From positions 1-48,403 of the forward strand of contig CAILNT010000109.1 in the NCBI GenBank assembly GCA_903835655.1: 48,403 bases of DNA, written 5' to 3'. Every line of letters starts with the position of its first letter. The stretch's first letter is position 1. Positions 8,977 to 23,594 of this stretch are shown here, piece after piece. Origin of the DNA: an uncultured Pseudomonadota bacterium. Its GTDB lineage: Bacteria > Pseudomonadota > Gammaproteobacteria > Burkholderiales > Thiobacillaceae. The notes below the pieces were generated by a model. It saw nothing but the letters and a program-made list of their open reading frames with translations. It was not told where the DNA came from and ran no database searches. The position numbers were made by a program, and so were the translations under genes.

Positions 8977-9528
8977 GTGGCACAAAACGATACCCATCTG
9001 GTCTGGATCGACATGGAAATGTCCGGGCTCGAACCCGACACCGACCGCGTCCTGGAAGTGGCCCTGATCGTCACCGACAAGGATCTGAATCTGCTGGAAG
9101 AAGGCCCGGTGCTGGTGGTGCATCAGCCTCTTGCAGTGCTCGACGCCATGGATAACTGGAACAAGGGCACGCACGGAAAATCCGGCTTGATCGACAAGGT
9201 CAAGGCGTCCACCCTGACCGAGGCGGTGGTGGAGGCGCAAATGATCGAGTTCATGAAGCGCTATGTGGGCGGGCGCAAGTCCCCCATGTGCGGCAATTCC
9301 ATCTGCCAGGACCGCCGCTTCCTGGCGCGCCACATGCCGAAGCTGGAGGCCTATTTCCACTACCGAAACCTGGATGTTTCCACGCTGAAGGAACTGGCCG
9401 CGCGCTGGCGGCCGGAACTCAAGGAGGGCTTCAAGAAAGCCAACAACCACACTGCCTTGGCGGATATTCAGGAATCCATCGAAGAGCTGAAGTATTACCG
9501 TGATACTTTTCTGCGTATGGCTCCGTAG
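8977..9528 (+). CDS. orn: Oligoribonuclease
   Basis: The 183-aa product is full length for Orn, a DEDDh 3'-5' exonuclease that degrades di- to short oligoribonucleotides and finishes c-di-GMP breakdown (pGpG). The first catalytic pair is in WIDMEMSGL (D and E), the second acidic residue lies in the [11 protein letters not shown] motif, and the third motif is NNHTALADI with the catalytic His and Asp. The start is GTG, supported by AAGGAG at 8963-8968 eight bases upstream. It is divergent from comEC. Its role in c-di-GMP turnover may be relevant given the HD-GYP phosphodiesterase encoded nearby. Confidence 0.97.
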   Translation: MAQNDTHLVWIDMEMSGLEPDTDRVLEVALIVTDKDLNLLEEGPVLVVHQPLAVLDAMDNWNKGTHGKSGLIDKVKASTLTEAVVEAQMIEFMKRYVGGRKSPMCGNSICQDRRFLARHMPKLEAYFHYRNLDVSTLKELAARWRPELKEGFKKANNHTALADIQESIEELKYYRDTFLRMAP

Positions 9529-9602
9529 GCGCGACCTCTCGCCCGCGACGCCGGTGGAGGTCCGCAGAGGCGCCACCGTTCATTCACGTTAATGGAACTC
9601 CC

Positions 9603-12155
9603 ATGAAACCCGGAACGCCCTATTCCATCGAGGTCAATCCCCGCATACCGCGCCGCCTGGCACGCCTGTCCGAACTTGCGGACAACCTCTGGTATGCCTG
9701 GGATCGTCCCACCCGCACCCTGTTCGCGCGCCTGCATCCCGGACTCTGGGATGCGGTCGGCCACAATCCCAAGGCTTTCCTGAAGCGCGTCGACGAACAG
9801 CGCCTGACCGAGGCGGCCGAGGACCATATTTTCCTGGGTAGCTACAACCGCGTGCTGTCCTCGTTCGATACTTACATGAGCGAGCCCCTGCGCCGGGACC
9901 TGCCGCTGGACCTTAAACCGAACGACCTGATCGCCTATTTCTGCGCGGAATTCGGGTTTCACGAGAGCTTCCCGGTCTATTCGGGAGGATTGGGCATCCT
10001 GGCCGGCGACCATTGCAAGTCCGCGTCCGACATGCGCCTGCCCTTCGTCGCGGTGGGCCTGCTCTATCGCCAGGGCTATTTCCATCAGCGCATCGACAAC
10101 GACGGCAACCAGGTCGCCAATTACACCGATTCCGAGTTCGACGATCTGCCGATTCGGGCCGCCATGGGCGAGAACGGTTACGAAGTCCACATCGAGATCG
10201 AACTGCCCGGCCGCACCCTGGAAGTCAAGGTATGGGAAGCCTATATCGGCCATGTGCGCCTGTATCTGCTCGACTCCGACCTGCCCGGCAACAACGAGCA
10301 GGATCGCTACATCACCCACCAGCTCTACGGCGGCGACCGTCATACCCGAATACAGCAGGAAATCGTACTCGGCATCGGCGGCATGCGCGCCCTGGCCGCC
10401 CTCGACATCAAGCCCAGCGCCTACCACATCAACGAAGGACATGCCGCCTTCCTGGTGCTGGAGCGCATCCGCCGCAAGGTGAAGGACGGGCTCACTTTCC
10501 ACGCCGCGCTGGAGGCCGTGGCCGCTTCCACTGTGTTCACCACCCACACCCCGGTCCCCGCCGGGCACGATCATTTCTCCTGGGACATGACCTGGGACTA
10601 CTTCAGCCATTGCTGCACCGACCTTGGGATTTCGCGGGAAGAGTTCATGCATCTGGGCGGCGCCAGCGAGGGTCAGGATTTCAACATGACCCGCCTGGCG
10701 CTGAACGGTTCGCGCCACCACAATGGCGTCTCGCGCATCCATGGCGCAGTGTCCTCGCACATCCTGGCGGATACCTGGCCGCAGGTCTCCGAGCACGAGT
10801 CGCCCATGGATTACATCACCAATGGCGTGCACGTGGCCTCATTCCTGGCCCAGGAATGGCAGGATCTGTTCGATACCAAGCTGGGGTACGAATGGCGGCG
10901 GCGCATCTGTGAGCGGGATTTCTGGCAGCAGGTGGAATCGATTCCCAATCACCATTTCTGGTCGGTTCACCAGGGGCTGAAATCGCAGTTGCTGCATTCG
11001 GTGCGCTATCGCGTCACCCAGCAGCACTTACGTAACCACGGCTCCGAGGCGCACCTGGAGCGCATGCTCAAGTTCGCCAACCCGCTCGACCCGAATGTCC
11101 TGACCATAGGCTTCGCGCGCCGCTTCGCCACCTACAAGCGCGCCACACTGATCTTCGAGAACATGGATTGGCTGCGCCAGATCATCAACGAAGAGCTTCG
11201 CCCGGTACTGTTCATCTTCGCCGGCAAGGCGCACCCGGCCGATCTGCCCGGGCAGGCACTGATCCGCCGCATCCACGAGATTTCCCGCTGGCCGGAGTTC
11301 GAGGGCAAGTTCCTGATGGTGGAAGGTTACGATCTCGGGTTCGCCAGGCGCTTGGTCGCCGGCTGCGATGTCTGGCTGAACAACCCCATCTACCCGCTGG
11401 AAGCCTCCGGCACCTCCGGCATGAAAGCGGCCGCGAACGGCGTGCTCAATCTCTCGGTCACCGACGGCTGGTGGGAGGAAGGCTATGAGCCCGGCAACGG
11501 CTGGGCGATCAAGCCCGCGCCCGACGATTACGACGATGCCCGGCGCAACCGCGAGGACAGCCAGTCCCTCTACGAGTTGCTACAGGATCAGGTCATCCCC
11601 ATGTACTACCGGCGCCAGGAGTTGGGCTTCTCCGGAGAATGGGTGAGCATGGCCAAGCGCTCCATCTCGACATTGCTGCCTGCATTCAACGCCACGCGCA
11701 TGGTCATGCAGTACGCCAACAAGTTCTACGCCCCCGCCAGCCGGCAGTGGCGCCGCTACTCGGAGGACAATTTCGTCGCGGCGGAAGGCGTCGCCACCTG
11801 GAAGGCGAAAGTGCGCCAGGCCTGGGCGGGCGTGGCCCTGCGCCGACTGGACGACCCGAAGAAGCGCATCAGTTTCGGCGAGAGCATGGAGATCAAGGTC
11901 GCGGCGACCCTCAATGGCCTGGCGCCTGAAGACGTCCGTGTCGAAGTGCTGCTGGGACGCGCGTCCAAGGATGGTCAGGACAAGGATCTCGAAGCCATTC
12001 CCCTGACGCCCCTGGGAATGGAGGGGAAAGAATGCATCTACACTCTGGAAACCACCCCGGAAATGTGCGGCCGCCTGCGTTACCACGTGCGGGTCTATCC
12101 CCTGCACGGCATGCTCACCCACCCTTTCGAGATGGGGCTGATGGTGTGGCTGTGA
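9603..12155 (+). CDS. glgP: Alpha-glucan (glycogen) phosphorylase, GT35
   Basis: The 850-aa protein is of the alpha-glucan phosphorylase subfamily with an N-terminal DUF3417-like region (LADNLWYAWDRPTRTLF). The catalytic body follows, with CAEFGFHESFPVYSGGLG, EGHAAFLVLERIR and TTHTPVPAGHDHF. The pyridoxal-phosphate lysine is K608 within GTSGMKAAANG. It would release glucose-1-phosphate from the non-reducing ends of glycogen or maltodextrin using inorganic phosphate, in the cytosol. The C-terminal 120 residues form the beta-rich tail typical of this subfamily. No other glycogen genes are adjacent. Confidence 0.95.
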   Translation: MKPGTPYSIEVNPRIPRRLARLSELADNLWYAWDRPTRTLFARLHPGLWDAVGHNPKAFLKRVDEQRLTEAAEDHIFLGSYNRVLSSFDTYMSEPLRRDLPLDLKPNDLIAYFCAEFGFHESFPVYSGGLGILAGDHCKSASDMRLPFVAVGLLYRQGYFHQRIDNDGNQVANYTDSEFDDLPIRAAMGENGYEVHIEIELPGRTLEVKVWEAYIGHVRLYLLDSDLPGNNEQDRYITHQLYGGDRHTRIQQEIVLGIGGMRALAALDIKPSAYHINEGHAAFLVLERIRRKVKDGLTFHAALEAVAASTVFTTHTPVPAGHDHFSWDMTWDYFSHCCTDLGISREEFMHLGGASEGQDFNMTRLALNGSRHHNGVSRIHGAVSSHILADTWPQVSEHESPMDYITNGVHVASFLAQEWQDLFDTKLGYEWRRRICERDFWQQVESIPNHHFWSVHQGLKSQLLHSVRYRVTQQHLRNHGSEAHLERMLKFANPLDPNVLTIGFARRFATYKRATLIFENMDWLRQIINEELRPVLFIFAGKAHPADLPGQALIRRIHEISRWPEFEGKFLMVEGYDLGFARRLVAGCDVWLNNPIYPLEASGTSGMKAAANGVLNLSVTDGWWEEGYEPGNGWAIKPAPDDYDDARRNREDSQSLYELLQDQVIPMYYRRQELGFSGEWVSMAKRSISTLLPAFNATRMVMQYANKFYAPASRQWRRYSEDNFVAAEGVATWKAKVRQAWAGVALRRLDDPKKRISFGESMEIKVAATLNGLAPEDVRVEVLLGRASKDGQDKDLEAIPLTPLGMEGKECIYTLETTPEMCGRLRYHVRVYPLHGMLTHPFEMGLMVWL

Positions 12156-12168
12156 AAACAGGCACGGG

Positions 12169-12591
12169 ATGCGCAAGGCCTTGCTACTTGAACCTCGAAC
12201 CTTGAACCTGCCTTTGACTTCCTTCCTCGCCATCGGTCTCGGCGCCACGCTGGGCGCCTGGCTGCGCTGGGGCTTGGGGCTGGGGCTGAACCCGCTGTTC
12301 CCGACCGTACCCCAGGGCACGTTGGCGGCGAATCTCCTGGGTGGCTATCTCGTCGGCCTGGCGATTGCCTTTTTTTCACAACATCCGGCCTTGCCACCGG
12401 AATGGCGGCTCTTCGCCATCACCGGGTTTCTCGGCGGCCTGACCACTTTTTCCACCTTCTCCGCCGAAGTCTTCACCCTCATCAGCCGCGGCCAGCTGGC
12501 CTGGGCGTTGGCCGCGGCATCCGTGCATCTGCTAGGCTCCCTGGCCTGCACCGCGCTAGGCGTGTGGACCTTCGGCCAGATACGAGGTTGA
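12169..12591 (+). CDS. crcB: Fluoride-specific channel (CrcB/Fluc)
   Basis: A small four-helix membrane protein with the Fluc signatures GATLGAWLRWGL near the N-terminus, GTLAANLLGGYLVGL with the pore Asn, and GFLGGLTTFSTFSAEV with the Phe-box and Na-binding TFS segment. It exports fluoride as a dual-topology dimer. The ATG at 12169 gives 140 aa, but the family usually begins shortly before the first helix, so the TTG at 12214 (125 aa) is a plausible alternative. The bases between read as a ttgaacct-type repeat. I see no fluoride riboswitch upstream. A DUF190 gene follows, a common companion of crcB. Confidence 0.92.
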   Translation: MRKALLLEPRTLNLPLTSFLAIGLGATLGAWLRWGLGLGLNPLFPTVPQGTLAANLLGGYLVGLAIAFFSQHPALPPEWRLFAITGFLGGLTTFSTFSAEVFTLISRGQLAWALAAASVHLLGSLACTALGVWTFGQIRG

Positions 12592-12635
12592 ACGGGATAC
12601 GGCCAGCGAGCGCCAACTGAGGATTCAAGGATCTC

Positions 12636-12953
12636 ATGCAAATCATCTGCTTGCGCCTCTACGTTCAGGAAGGTATGAAACACGGCCATCGCGGCATACA
12701 CGACTGGCTGTTTGAAGCCGCACGCACGCTGGGCATTCCCGGCGGCACTGTGTTTCGCGCCGCCGCCGGCTTTGGCCGCCACGGTTTGTACGAAGACCAC
12801 TTCTTCGAACTGGCGGGCACACTGCCCGAAACCGTGGAGTTCTTCGCCGACGCCGACAAAATTTCTGCCCTGGTTGCGCGGATCGGCGCCGAGGGACTGC
12901 GTCTGCACTATGTCCTGCATCCAGTAGACTACGGGGTGACCGGCGTGTCCTGA
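12636..12953 (+). CDS. DUF190 family protein (CrcB-associated, PII-like fold)
   Basis: The 105-aa soluble protein has the DUF190 pattern: a leading beta strand (IICLRLYVQEG), a helix (GIHDWLFEAARTLGIPGGTVFRAAAGFG), then ELAGTLPETVEFFAD and a final amphipathic segment. DUF190 proteins have a PII-like ferredoxin fold and are frequently encoded beside crcB, so a role in fluoride response or channel regulation is likely but unproven. AAGGA lies ahead of the ATG and the gap to crcB is 44 bases, which suggests co-transcription. Confidence 0.85.
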   Translation: MQIICLRLYVQEGMKHGHRGIHDWLFEAARTLGIPGGTVFRAAAGFGRHGLYEDHFFELAGTLPETVEFFADADKISALVARIGAEGLRLHYVLHPVDYGVTGVS

Positions 12954-13044
12954 GCCGGCAAATTTTGTAAAGTTCGCCGCATATTTGCCGATACCACTCC
13001 ATGACCTACGCATTTCCTCCCAAGCCCTTTATTCCAGGTAAGCC

Positions 13045-14254
13045 ATGACGCCAGAAGCCGCCAGAAGCACCGTCCTGGTCGTTGACGATACCCCGGAAAA
13101 TCTCACCGTCCTGGGTGAGTTGCTGCAACCACGCTACCGCGTTCGGGTGGCCAATTCGGGGCGACGCGCGCTTCAGGTCGCCGCCAGCGAGCCGCGCCCG
13201 GACCTGATCTTGCTGGATGTGATGATGCCGGACATGGACGGATACGCCGTCATCAATGAGCTGCGCGCCAATCCAGGCACCCGCGATATTCCGGTCATCT
13301 TCGTGACGGCGATGGATAGCGACGAGGACGAGGAACGCGGCCTCTCCCTGGGCGCGGTCGATTACATCACCAAGCCGATTCGGCCCGCCATCGTCCTGGC
13401 GCGGGTCCATGCCCACATGGAACTCAAGGCGGCGCGCGACTGGCTGAAGAACCAGAATACCTGGCTGGAAAGCGAGGTGGCACGGCGCATGCGCGACAAC
13501 CAGCTGATGCAGGATGTCAGCATCCGCGCCCTGGCCAGCCTGGCCGAGGCACGCGACATGGAAACCGGGCAGCACATCCGTCGCACCCAGGCGTATGTCG
13601 AGGTACTGGTGAGCCAACTGCGGCCGCTTCCGCGTTTTTCCCGCTATTTCAGCAACACCATGGCGCACATGGTGGTCAAGGCCGCGCCCCTGCACGATAT
13701 CGGCAAGGTGGGCATCCCCGACAGCATCCTGCTCAAGCCGGGGCGACTGACCGCGGCCGAGTTCGAGATCATGAAGACCCATAGCAGCATCGGCGGCGAT
13801 GCCATCGAACTGGCCATGCGTGGCGAGCTCAACGACGAAGACTTCCAGATCCTGCAGAAGCACCGCCACCTGGGCAGCAATGCGCTCGACGCCGCGGTAC
13901 TGGAGTTCGAGAACGCGCCCCTGGCCTTTCTCGCCGTGGCCAAAGAGATCGCCATGTGGCACCACGAGAAGTGGGATGGCTCCGGTTATCCGGACGGTCT
14001 GGCGGGCGATGCCATTCCCATCCCTGCGAGGCTGATGGCGCTGGCCGACGTCTTCGACGCGCTCGCCAGCCGTCGCGTCTACAAGGAACCCATGCCGTAT
14101 GTGGTGGTGCTGCGGCTGATCCGGGAAGGGCGTGACCAGCATTTCGACCCGGACGTGGTGGACGCCTTCCTCGCCAACCAGGATGCCTTCAGCGAGATTC
14201 TGGAACGCTATGCCGATAGCGAAGATTCGCTGGAACTCAAGCTCGGCAACCTGC

Positions 14255-14274
<20 letters not shown>
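13045..14274 (+). CDS. Response regulator with HD-GYP c-di-GMP phosphodiesterase output
   Basis: The 409-aa protein has a receiver domain (residues about 9-125) with the acidic pair D14-D15, phospho-acceptor D58 in LILLDVMMPDMDG and the switch lysine in YITKPI. A helical linker leads to an HD-GYP domain containing LHDIGKVGIPD and the diagnostic HHEKWDGSGYPDGL. HD-GYP domains hydrolyse c-di-GMP to pGpG or GMP, so phosphorylation probably lowers c-di-GMP. The gene abuts or overlaps the start of a large hybrid kinase, making that kinase or the next one the likely phosphodonor. Confidence 0.95.
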
Positions 14275-18912
<4,638 letters not shown>

Positions 18913-18916
<4 letters not shown>

Positions 18917-21900
18917 AGCGCGGACTGCCATGGCGCCGGTTCTGGCTTCTGGCCTGCCTGGGCTTCCTGATTTCCTTCGGCGCCTGGGCTGCTCAGGCGC
19001 GCATCCAGGACGTACGCCTGGGCGTGCTGTCTTTTCGGCCTCTCGCGCTGACCGCGGCACAGTGGCAGCCACTGGCCGACTACCTGGGCCGGCGCATCCC
19101 CGGCTACCGTTTTCTTGTCGTCCCCCTTTTCTATCCGGAGCTCGATCAGGCCATGGCGCACCATGAGCTGGACCTGATCCTGACGAATCCAGAACATTAC
19201 GTCCTGTTGCGCTCGCGCCACGGCCTGACCGCCTTGGCGACCCTGATGAGCATGGCGGGGAACGAACCGGTCAGCCAGTTCGGCGGCGTCGTCCTGGTGC
19301 GTGCCGATCGGGTCGACCTGAAATCGTTCGCGGATCTCAGGGGTCGCCGCATTGCCGCGCCTGGCGAGGAGTCCCTGGGCGGCTATCTGATGCAGCGCTG
19401 GGCCCTGCTGCGGGCCGGGGTGGACATCGGCCGCGACATCCACGACCTGCAATTCACCGGCATGCCCCATGACCGGGTGGTCTTCGACGTGCTTGCCGGC
19501 AATGCCGATGCCGGCTTCGTGCGCACCGGCGTGATCGAGTCGTTGCTGCGGGAAGGCAAACTCAAGCCGAGCCAGGTTCGGGTGCTGCGCCAGGCGGGAA
19601 CCCCCGCCTTCGGGCAACGCCTTTCCACCGACTTGTACCCGGAGTGGCCGCTTTCGGTGGCCAAGGGGCTGCCTGGCGGGTTCAGCAAGCGGGTGGCGCA
19701 GGCGCTGCTGGAACTGCAACCGGATAGCAAGGCGGCCAGAGCGGGTGGTTTTTACGGCTTCGCGCCGGCCGGCGACTATAGCCAGGTCGAAACGCTCATG
19801 GTGAATCTGCACGTGCATCCGGACCACCATCTCACGCCGGATCTGGTGCTCGAACGCTATTCTGGCTGGCTGATCGCAACCCTGGTCGTCCTGCTGCTGG
19901 CCGTCGCCGCACTGATCGTCATGCGCCGCAACAATCAGCGCCTGCGTGCCGCCCTGGCCCTGGCCGAACGCCTGTCTCTGCGCGATGCGCTGCTGGAGAG
20001 CCTGGGCGAGGGGGTGATCGGCATCGACTCGGAGGGAAAAGTCAGCTTCATCAATGCCACCGCGCTCGCCAGTTTGGGGTTCGGCCGAGAAGAGATTCTG
20101 GGGCAGGATCTGCACGGCGTTTCCCATCATCACCATGCAGACGGCAGCGCCTATCCCCACGAGGAATGTCCGATCCTGGGCACCTTGCGAGGGGCCGCGC
20201 CCTTTTTCGGCGAGGAATGGTTCTACCGCAAGAATGGCGAGGGGTTTCCGGCCAGGCTCAATGTCCGACCCATCGTCGATGCCCAGGGGCAGATTCAGGG
20301 TGCGGTGAGCGCATTTCAGGACATCACCGTAGAGAGGCGCAACCACGACGAGCTGGCGCGCCACCGTCACCACCTCGAGGGGCTGGTGGCTCGGCGCACG
20401 GCGGAACTGGCCAGCGCGATGACCGCGGCCGAGGCGGCGAACCAGGCCAAGAGCGCGTTTCTGGCGAACATGAGCCACGAGATTCGCACGCCGATGAATG
20501 CCATCGTCGGACTCACCCACCTCCTGCGCCGCGACGTGCGCGACGCCGGCCAGCAGGCGCGTTTGCTCAAGGTTTCGGATGCGGCCAAGCATCTCCTCGG
20601 AATCATCAACGACATCCTGGATTTTTCCAAGATCGAGGCCGGCAAACTCACCCTGGAGGACACCGATTTCAGCCTGGATCAGTTGATCAACGGAGTGGTC
20701 GGCCTGATGGAGGAGAAGTTGCGCGAGAAGGGCCTGGCCCTGTGCCGCGAGATCGACCCCGCCCTGGACGGCGTGCTGCGCGGCGATCCCACGCGCCTGT
20801 CGCAGGTGTTGCTCAATTACCTTTCCAACGCGATCAAGTTTACCGAGCGAGGTCAGGTCACGCTGCGCGTGCGCCTGCTGGAAGCGCGGCACGACAGCCT
20901 GCTGCTGCGTTTCGAGGTCGAGGATAGCGGCATCGGCATCCCGGCGGATCGCCTGCCGCGCCTGTTCCAGTCGTTCGAGCAGGCCGACGGCTCCATCACC
21001 CGGAAGTATGGTGGAACCGGATTGGGGCTGGCGATCAGCCGCCGCCTGGCGGAATTGATGGGCGGCGAGGTGGGCGCCGAGAGCCGTCCCGGTCAGGGTA
21101 GCACCTTCTGGTTCAGCGCCCGGGCGCGCCGCAGCGACATGCCCATCATTCCCATGGACGCGCCTGCCGCGCCGATCGGTAATCTCCTCCCCATGTTGCG
21201 CGGCCGTCGCGTCTTGCTGGTGGAAGATAATCTGATCAACCAGGAAGTGGCCCTCGACCTCCTGCTCGAGGTCGGCATCCACGCCGACCTGGCCGGGGAC
21301 GGCAGCGAGGCCGTGGACAAGGCGCGGCGCCATGACTACGAGTTGATCCTGATGGACGTGCAGATGCCGGTGATGGACGGGCTGGCCGCCACGGCGGCCA
21401 TACGCGGGCTCCCCGGACATGCCACGACACCGATCCTGGCGATGACCGCCAGCGTGTTCGTCGAGGAACAGGACCAGTGCTTGCAAGCAGGGATGAATGA
21501 TCTCATTCCGAAGCCGGTGGACCCGGATGCTCTGTTCCAGGCGTTGGCAAGATGGCTGCCGGAGCGGCGCCAGGCGGAGGTGCGCCTGCCCGTGGCCGTA
21601 CTCGAGACAACGGATGCGGCCTTGCGCAGTGCCTTGAGTACCATGGAAGGACTGGACCTGGACGCCGGACTGCGCAGCGTTCGCGGCAAGCTGCCCAACC
21701 TGCTGCGTTTGCTGCGCCAATTCCTCCTGACCCATGGCGACGACATGGCGTTGCTGCGCGCGCAATTCGACGATCGCGAAGCCGCAAGGCGCATCATCCA
21801 TACCCTCAAGGGCACGGCCGGCACGTTGGGTCTGACCCGCTTGCAGGCGCTGGCCGACGACCTGGAGACGGCCATGCGTGAAAGCGCGGGGTTGGAACTA

Positions 21901-22206
21901 CACGCCCAGCGTATCGAGCAACTGGAAATGGAGCTGAAAGCGCGGGTGGCGACGCTGCTGCCCGTCTTGCCCGAGGAGTCGCCAGCTTCCGCCATCGCCG
22001 ATCCCGGCGGCGTCCTGCGGCGCGAAACCCTGCGCCGACTCGATGTCCTGCTCAGCGCCGATGACATGCTGAGTCTGGTACTGCTGCGCGAGAGCCTGCC
22101 GCTGCTGGCGCAAACCCTGCCCGCCGATTTCCTGGAGCGACTGCGCCGGCAGATCGAAAACTACGATTTCCATGCCGCGTTGGCTACCCTGCGCTCGCTG
22201 CCATGA
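18913..22206 (+). CDS. Hybrid histidine kinase with PhnD-like periplasmic sensor
   Basis: The start is GTG at 18913, overlapping the previous stop (GTGA), with GGGAG at 18903-18907. The 1097-aa product begins with a signal-anchor ([17 protein letters not shown]). A periplasmic solute-binding domain of the PhnD/phosphonate-binding class follows to about residue 310, containing [26 protein letters not shown] and [14 protein letters not shown]. Then come one membrane helix ([18 protein letters not shown], about residues 320-340), a PAS domain, HisKA (H522), HATPase_c, receiver ([18 protein letters not shown]) and HPt ([12 protein letters not shown]). PhnD-like inputs occur in TtrS-type tetrathionate kinases and others, so the ligand may be a small oxyanion, but this is inference. 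It probably sends phosphate to the HD-GYP regulator or to an unlinked regulator. Confidence 0.92.
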
Positions 22207-22304
22207 TCGACGCGGTGGGGCCGTACGGGGGTAGCTGAGCGATCAACCGGGGGTCAAGGATAATGCCCTATCAAGACAATTAAGTCTTTATAAACAGTTG
22301 GTTA

Positions 22305-22332
22305 TTGCGATATCTGCGCGGTTTGCTAGTCT
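22305..22332 (+). promoter_or_regulatory. Candidate sigma-70 promoter of the DsrC-family gene
   Basis: TTGCGA (22305-22310) and an extended -10, TGC-TAGTCT (hexamer 22327-22332), are separated by 16 bases in an AT-richer pocket. They lie 36 bases before the start codon. The short inverted repeat AAGAC-AATTAA-GTCTT lies just upstream, near 22273. The match is modest. Confidence 0.4.
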
Positions 22333-22367
22333 GGGTGTTCCGAATTGCTTATGTAAGGAGAAGCGAG

Positions 22368-22733
22368 ATGTTGGACATCAACAAACTTGTCGCTGCGGAA
22401 AATATGGCGCCTTGTGAGGCAGACGCTTATCTCAACGACCTGGAAACCTGGAGCGAAGAGCACGCGCGCCAGGTCGCACGAGAAGAGGGCCTGGAACTGA
22501 CCGAGGCGCATCTGGATGTGATCTGTTATCTGCGCGAGCGCCATGCCGAGTGCGGGCCGGAAGCCCATGCCAGGCTCATGCTCAAGGCGATGGAGGAAGC
22601 CTTCGTGCAGGAGGGCGGGCGCAAGTATCTCTACAAGCTGTTTCCACATGGCCCGGTCACCCAGGCTTGCCGTATGGCCGGCTTGCCCGTGCCTCCCGGC
22701 AACAAGGAGCCCTCTTTCGGGTCCGTGCATTGA
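22368..22733 (+). CDS. DsrC/TusE-family protein retaining only the upstream (CysB-type) cysteine
   Basis: The start at 22368 follows TAAGGAG at 22354-22360. The 121-aa product has the DsrC fold pattern: LNDLETWSEEHARQVA, LDVICYLRERHAECG, and the C-terminal arm YLYKLFPHGPVTQACRMAGLP. In DsrC the arm carries CysB and, 11 residues later, CysA as penultimate residue. Here CysB is present (TQAC), but the CysA position is Asn, followed by a nine-residue extension ending GSVH. It therefore cannot form the CysA-CysB trisulfide of sulfite-reductase-linked DsrC. Regulatory or alternative sulfur-carrier roles have been proposed for such paralogues, and I cannot choose between them. It lies 161 bases after the PhnD-type kinase gene and faces tusE. 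Confidence 0.85.
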   Translation: MLDINKLVAAENMAPCEADAYLNDLETWSEEHARQVAREEGLELTEAHLDVICYLRERHAECGPEAHARLMLKAMEEAFVQEGGRKYLYKLFPHGPVTQACRMAGLPVPPGNKEPSFGSVH

Positions 22734-23166
22734 GCCTTGATTCCTCAGTTGACCGCTCATTTTCCTCCGTGAGGCCCCATGGACATTTAGGTTTGCGCCT
22801 TCGACCACGCTCACCCTTTGGGTGAACCCGCTACGCGCCCGATTGCACCTGGGTGTTCAGGGTCTTGGTGATCTTGGCCGACCACCCTTTGGGTGAACCC
22901 GCTACGCGCCCGATTGCACGCCTGGCTGCGTTGTACCCGCAAGGGGTACGCCGGATTCGTACGGCGGCCGAGCCGCCAACGACTCCGCTGCTTCTCCTTG
23001 CATGGAGCGACCATGCGCGTCGTCGCGCACCCGCAAGGGGTAGGCCGGATTCGTACGCGCTCAAGCGCTACGACTCCGCGCCCTTGCCAGACAACTCGCC
23101 AGACGCACACTCGGGCGTGTTCAACTGAGGATTCAAGGTTGAGCTGTTTGGCGCCGGAGTGAAAAC
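22734..23166. repeat. Repeat-rich spacer with two pairs of short repeats
   Basis: No gene is supported here. A 36-base sequence starting accctttgggtgaacccgct occurs at 22813-22848 and again identically at 22884-22919. A 29-base sequence starting acccgcaaggggta occurs at 22935-22963 and 23029-23057 with one mismatch. Each copy of the second repeat is followed by a small hairpin of different sequence (ggcggc-cga-gccgcc at 22963-22977; gcgc-tcaa-gcgc at 23057-23068) and then by the shared acgactccgc. The short open frames across this stretch look like by-products of GC-rich repeats. Confidence 0.85.
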
Positions 23167-23211
23167 ACCCGCCTCTGGGGCGGGTAATGAAACCCGCCTC
23201 AGAGGCGGGTT
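23167..23211. terminator. Twin-hairpin, probably bidirectional terminator
   Basis: Two adjacent inverted repeats share the arm acccgcct. The first is acccgcc-tctgg-ggcgggt (23167-23185). The second is the near-perfect palindrome aacccgcctcagaggcgggtt (23191-23211), with a 9-bp stem. They sit between the plus-strand DsrC-family gene and the minus-strand secreted-protein gene, both of which end toward them. There is no long U-tract, so efficiency is uncertain. Confidence 0.6.
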
Positions 23212-23233
23212 CTCGCGGTCGCGGCGGTCGCGC

Positions 23234-23521
23234 TTAGTGGATGCGTCCGAACAAACGCATCACCTTGCAGGGGTCGCCGCTCTTCTCCGGCAGGGTGACA
23301 TGCTGCGCCAGGGCGCGCTTCTCCAGTTCCACCTCATGAGCGTCCATGTAGGCCTCGCACTCGTCGAATTTCTGCATGGACAGGAGACGGGTGACATGAC
23401 CCTTGATCTCCTCGCCGGTTAACAGGTTCGCACCGCGAAACCCGCCCGTGGCGTAGGACGGGAAGGCGTTGGCGGCTTGGCTGGCCAAGGCGAGCAGAAA
23501 TACCAGGGTAATGCGCTTCAT
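23234..23521 (-). CDS. Small exported protein of unknown function
   Basis: The start at 23521 has GGAG six bases upstream; the open frame extends further but without a plausible leader. The 95-aa product has a classic Sec signal, MKRITLVFLLALASQAANA, with predicted cleavage after ANA. The mature part is about 76 residues and contains FRGANLLTGEEIKGHV, a helical segment rich in Glu, and two cysteines (DECEAY and GDPCKVM) about 30 residues apart. These could pair in the periplasm. I do not recognise the family. It follows tusE by 73 bases on the same strand and may be co-transcribed. Confidence 0.75.
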   Translation of the reverse strand: MKRITLVFLLALASQAANAFPSYATGGFRGANLLTGEEIKGHVTRLLSMQKFDECEAYMDAHEVELEKRALAQHVTLPEKSGDPCKVMRLFGRIH

Positions 23522-23594
23522 CTTTTCTCCAATAAGAAACTCGCCCCAGAGGGCTGGCGCGAGTTTATGGGAGACTGAGCTTTTTCGCGATAGT

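Noticed and set aside
12100-12213. Fluoride riboswitch before crcB
   Set aside because: I could not find the conserved GG-x-GATGG-type start and pseudoknot elements in this short interval, most of which is inside glgP.
22853-23162. Small coding genes in the spacer after the DsrC-family gene
   Set aside because: Open frames appear on both strands over the repeated segments, with no ribosome sites and no family likeness.
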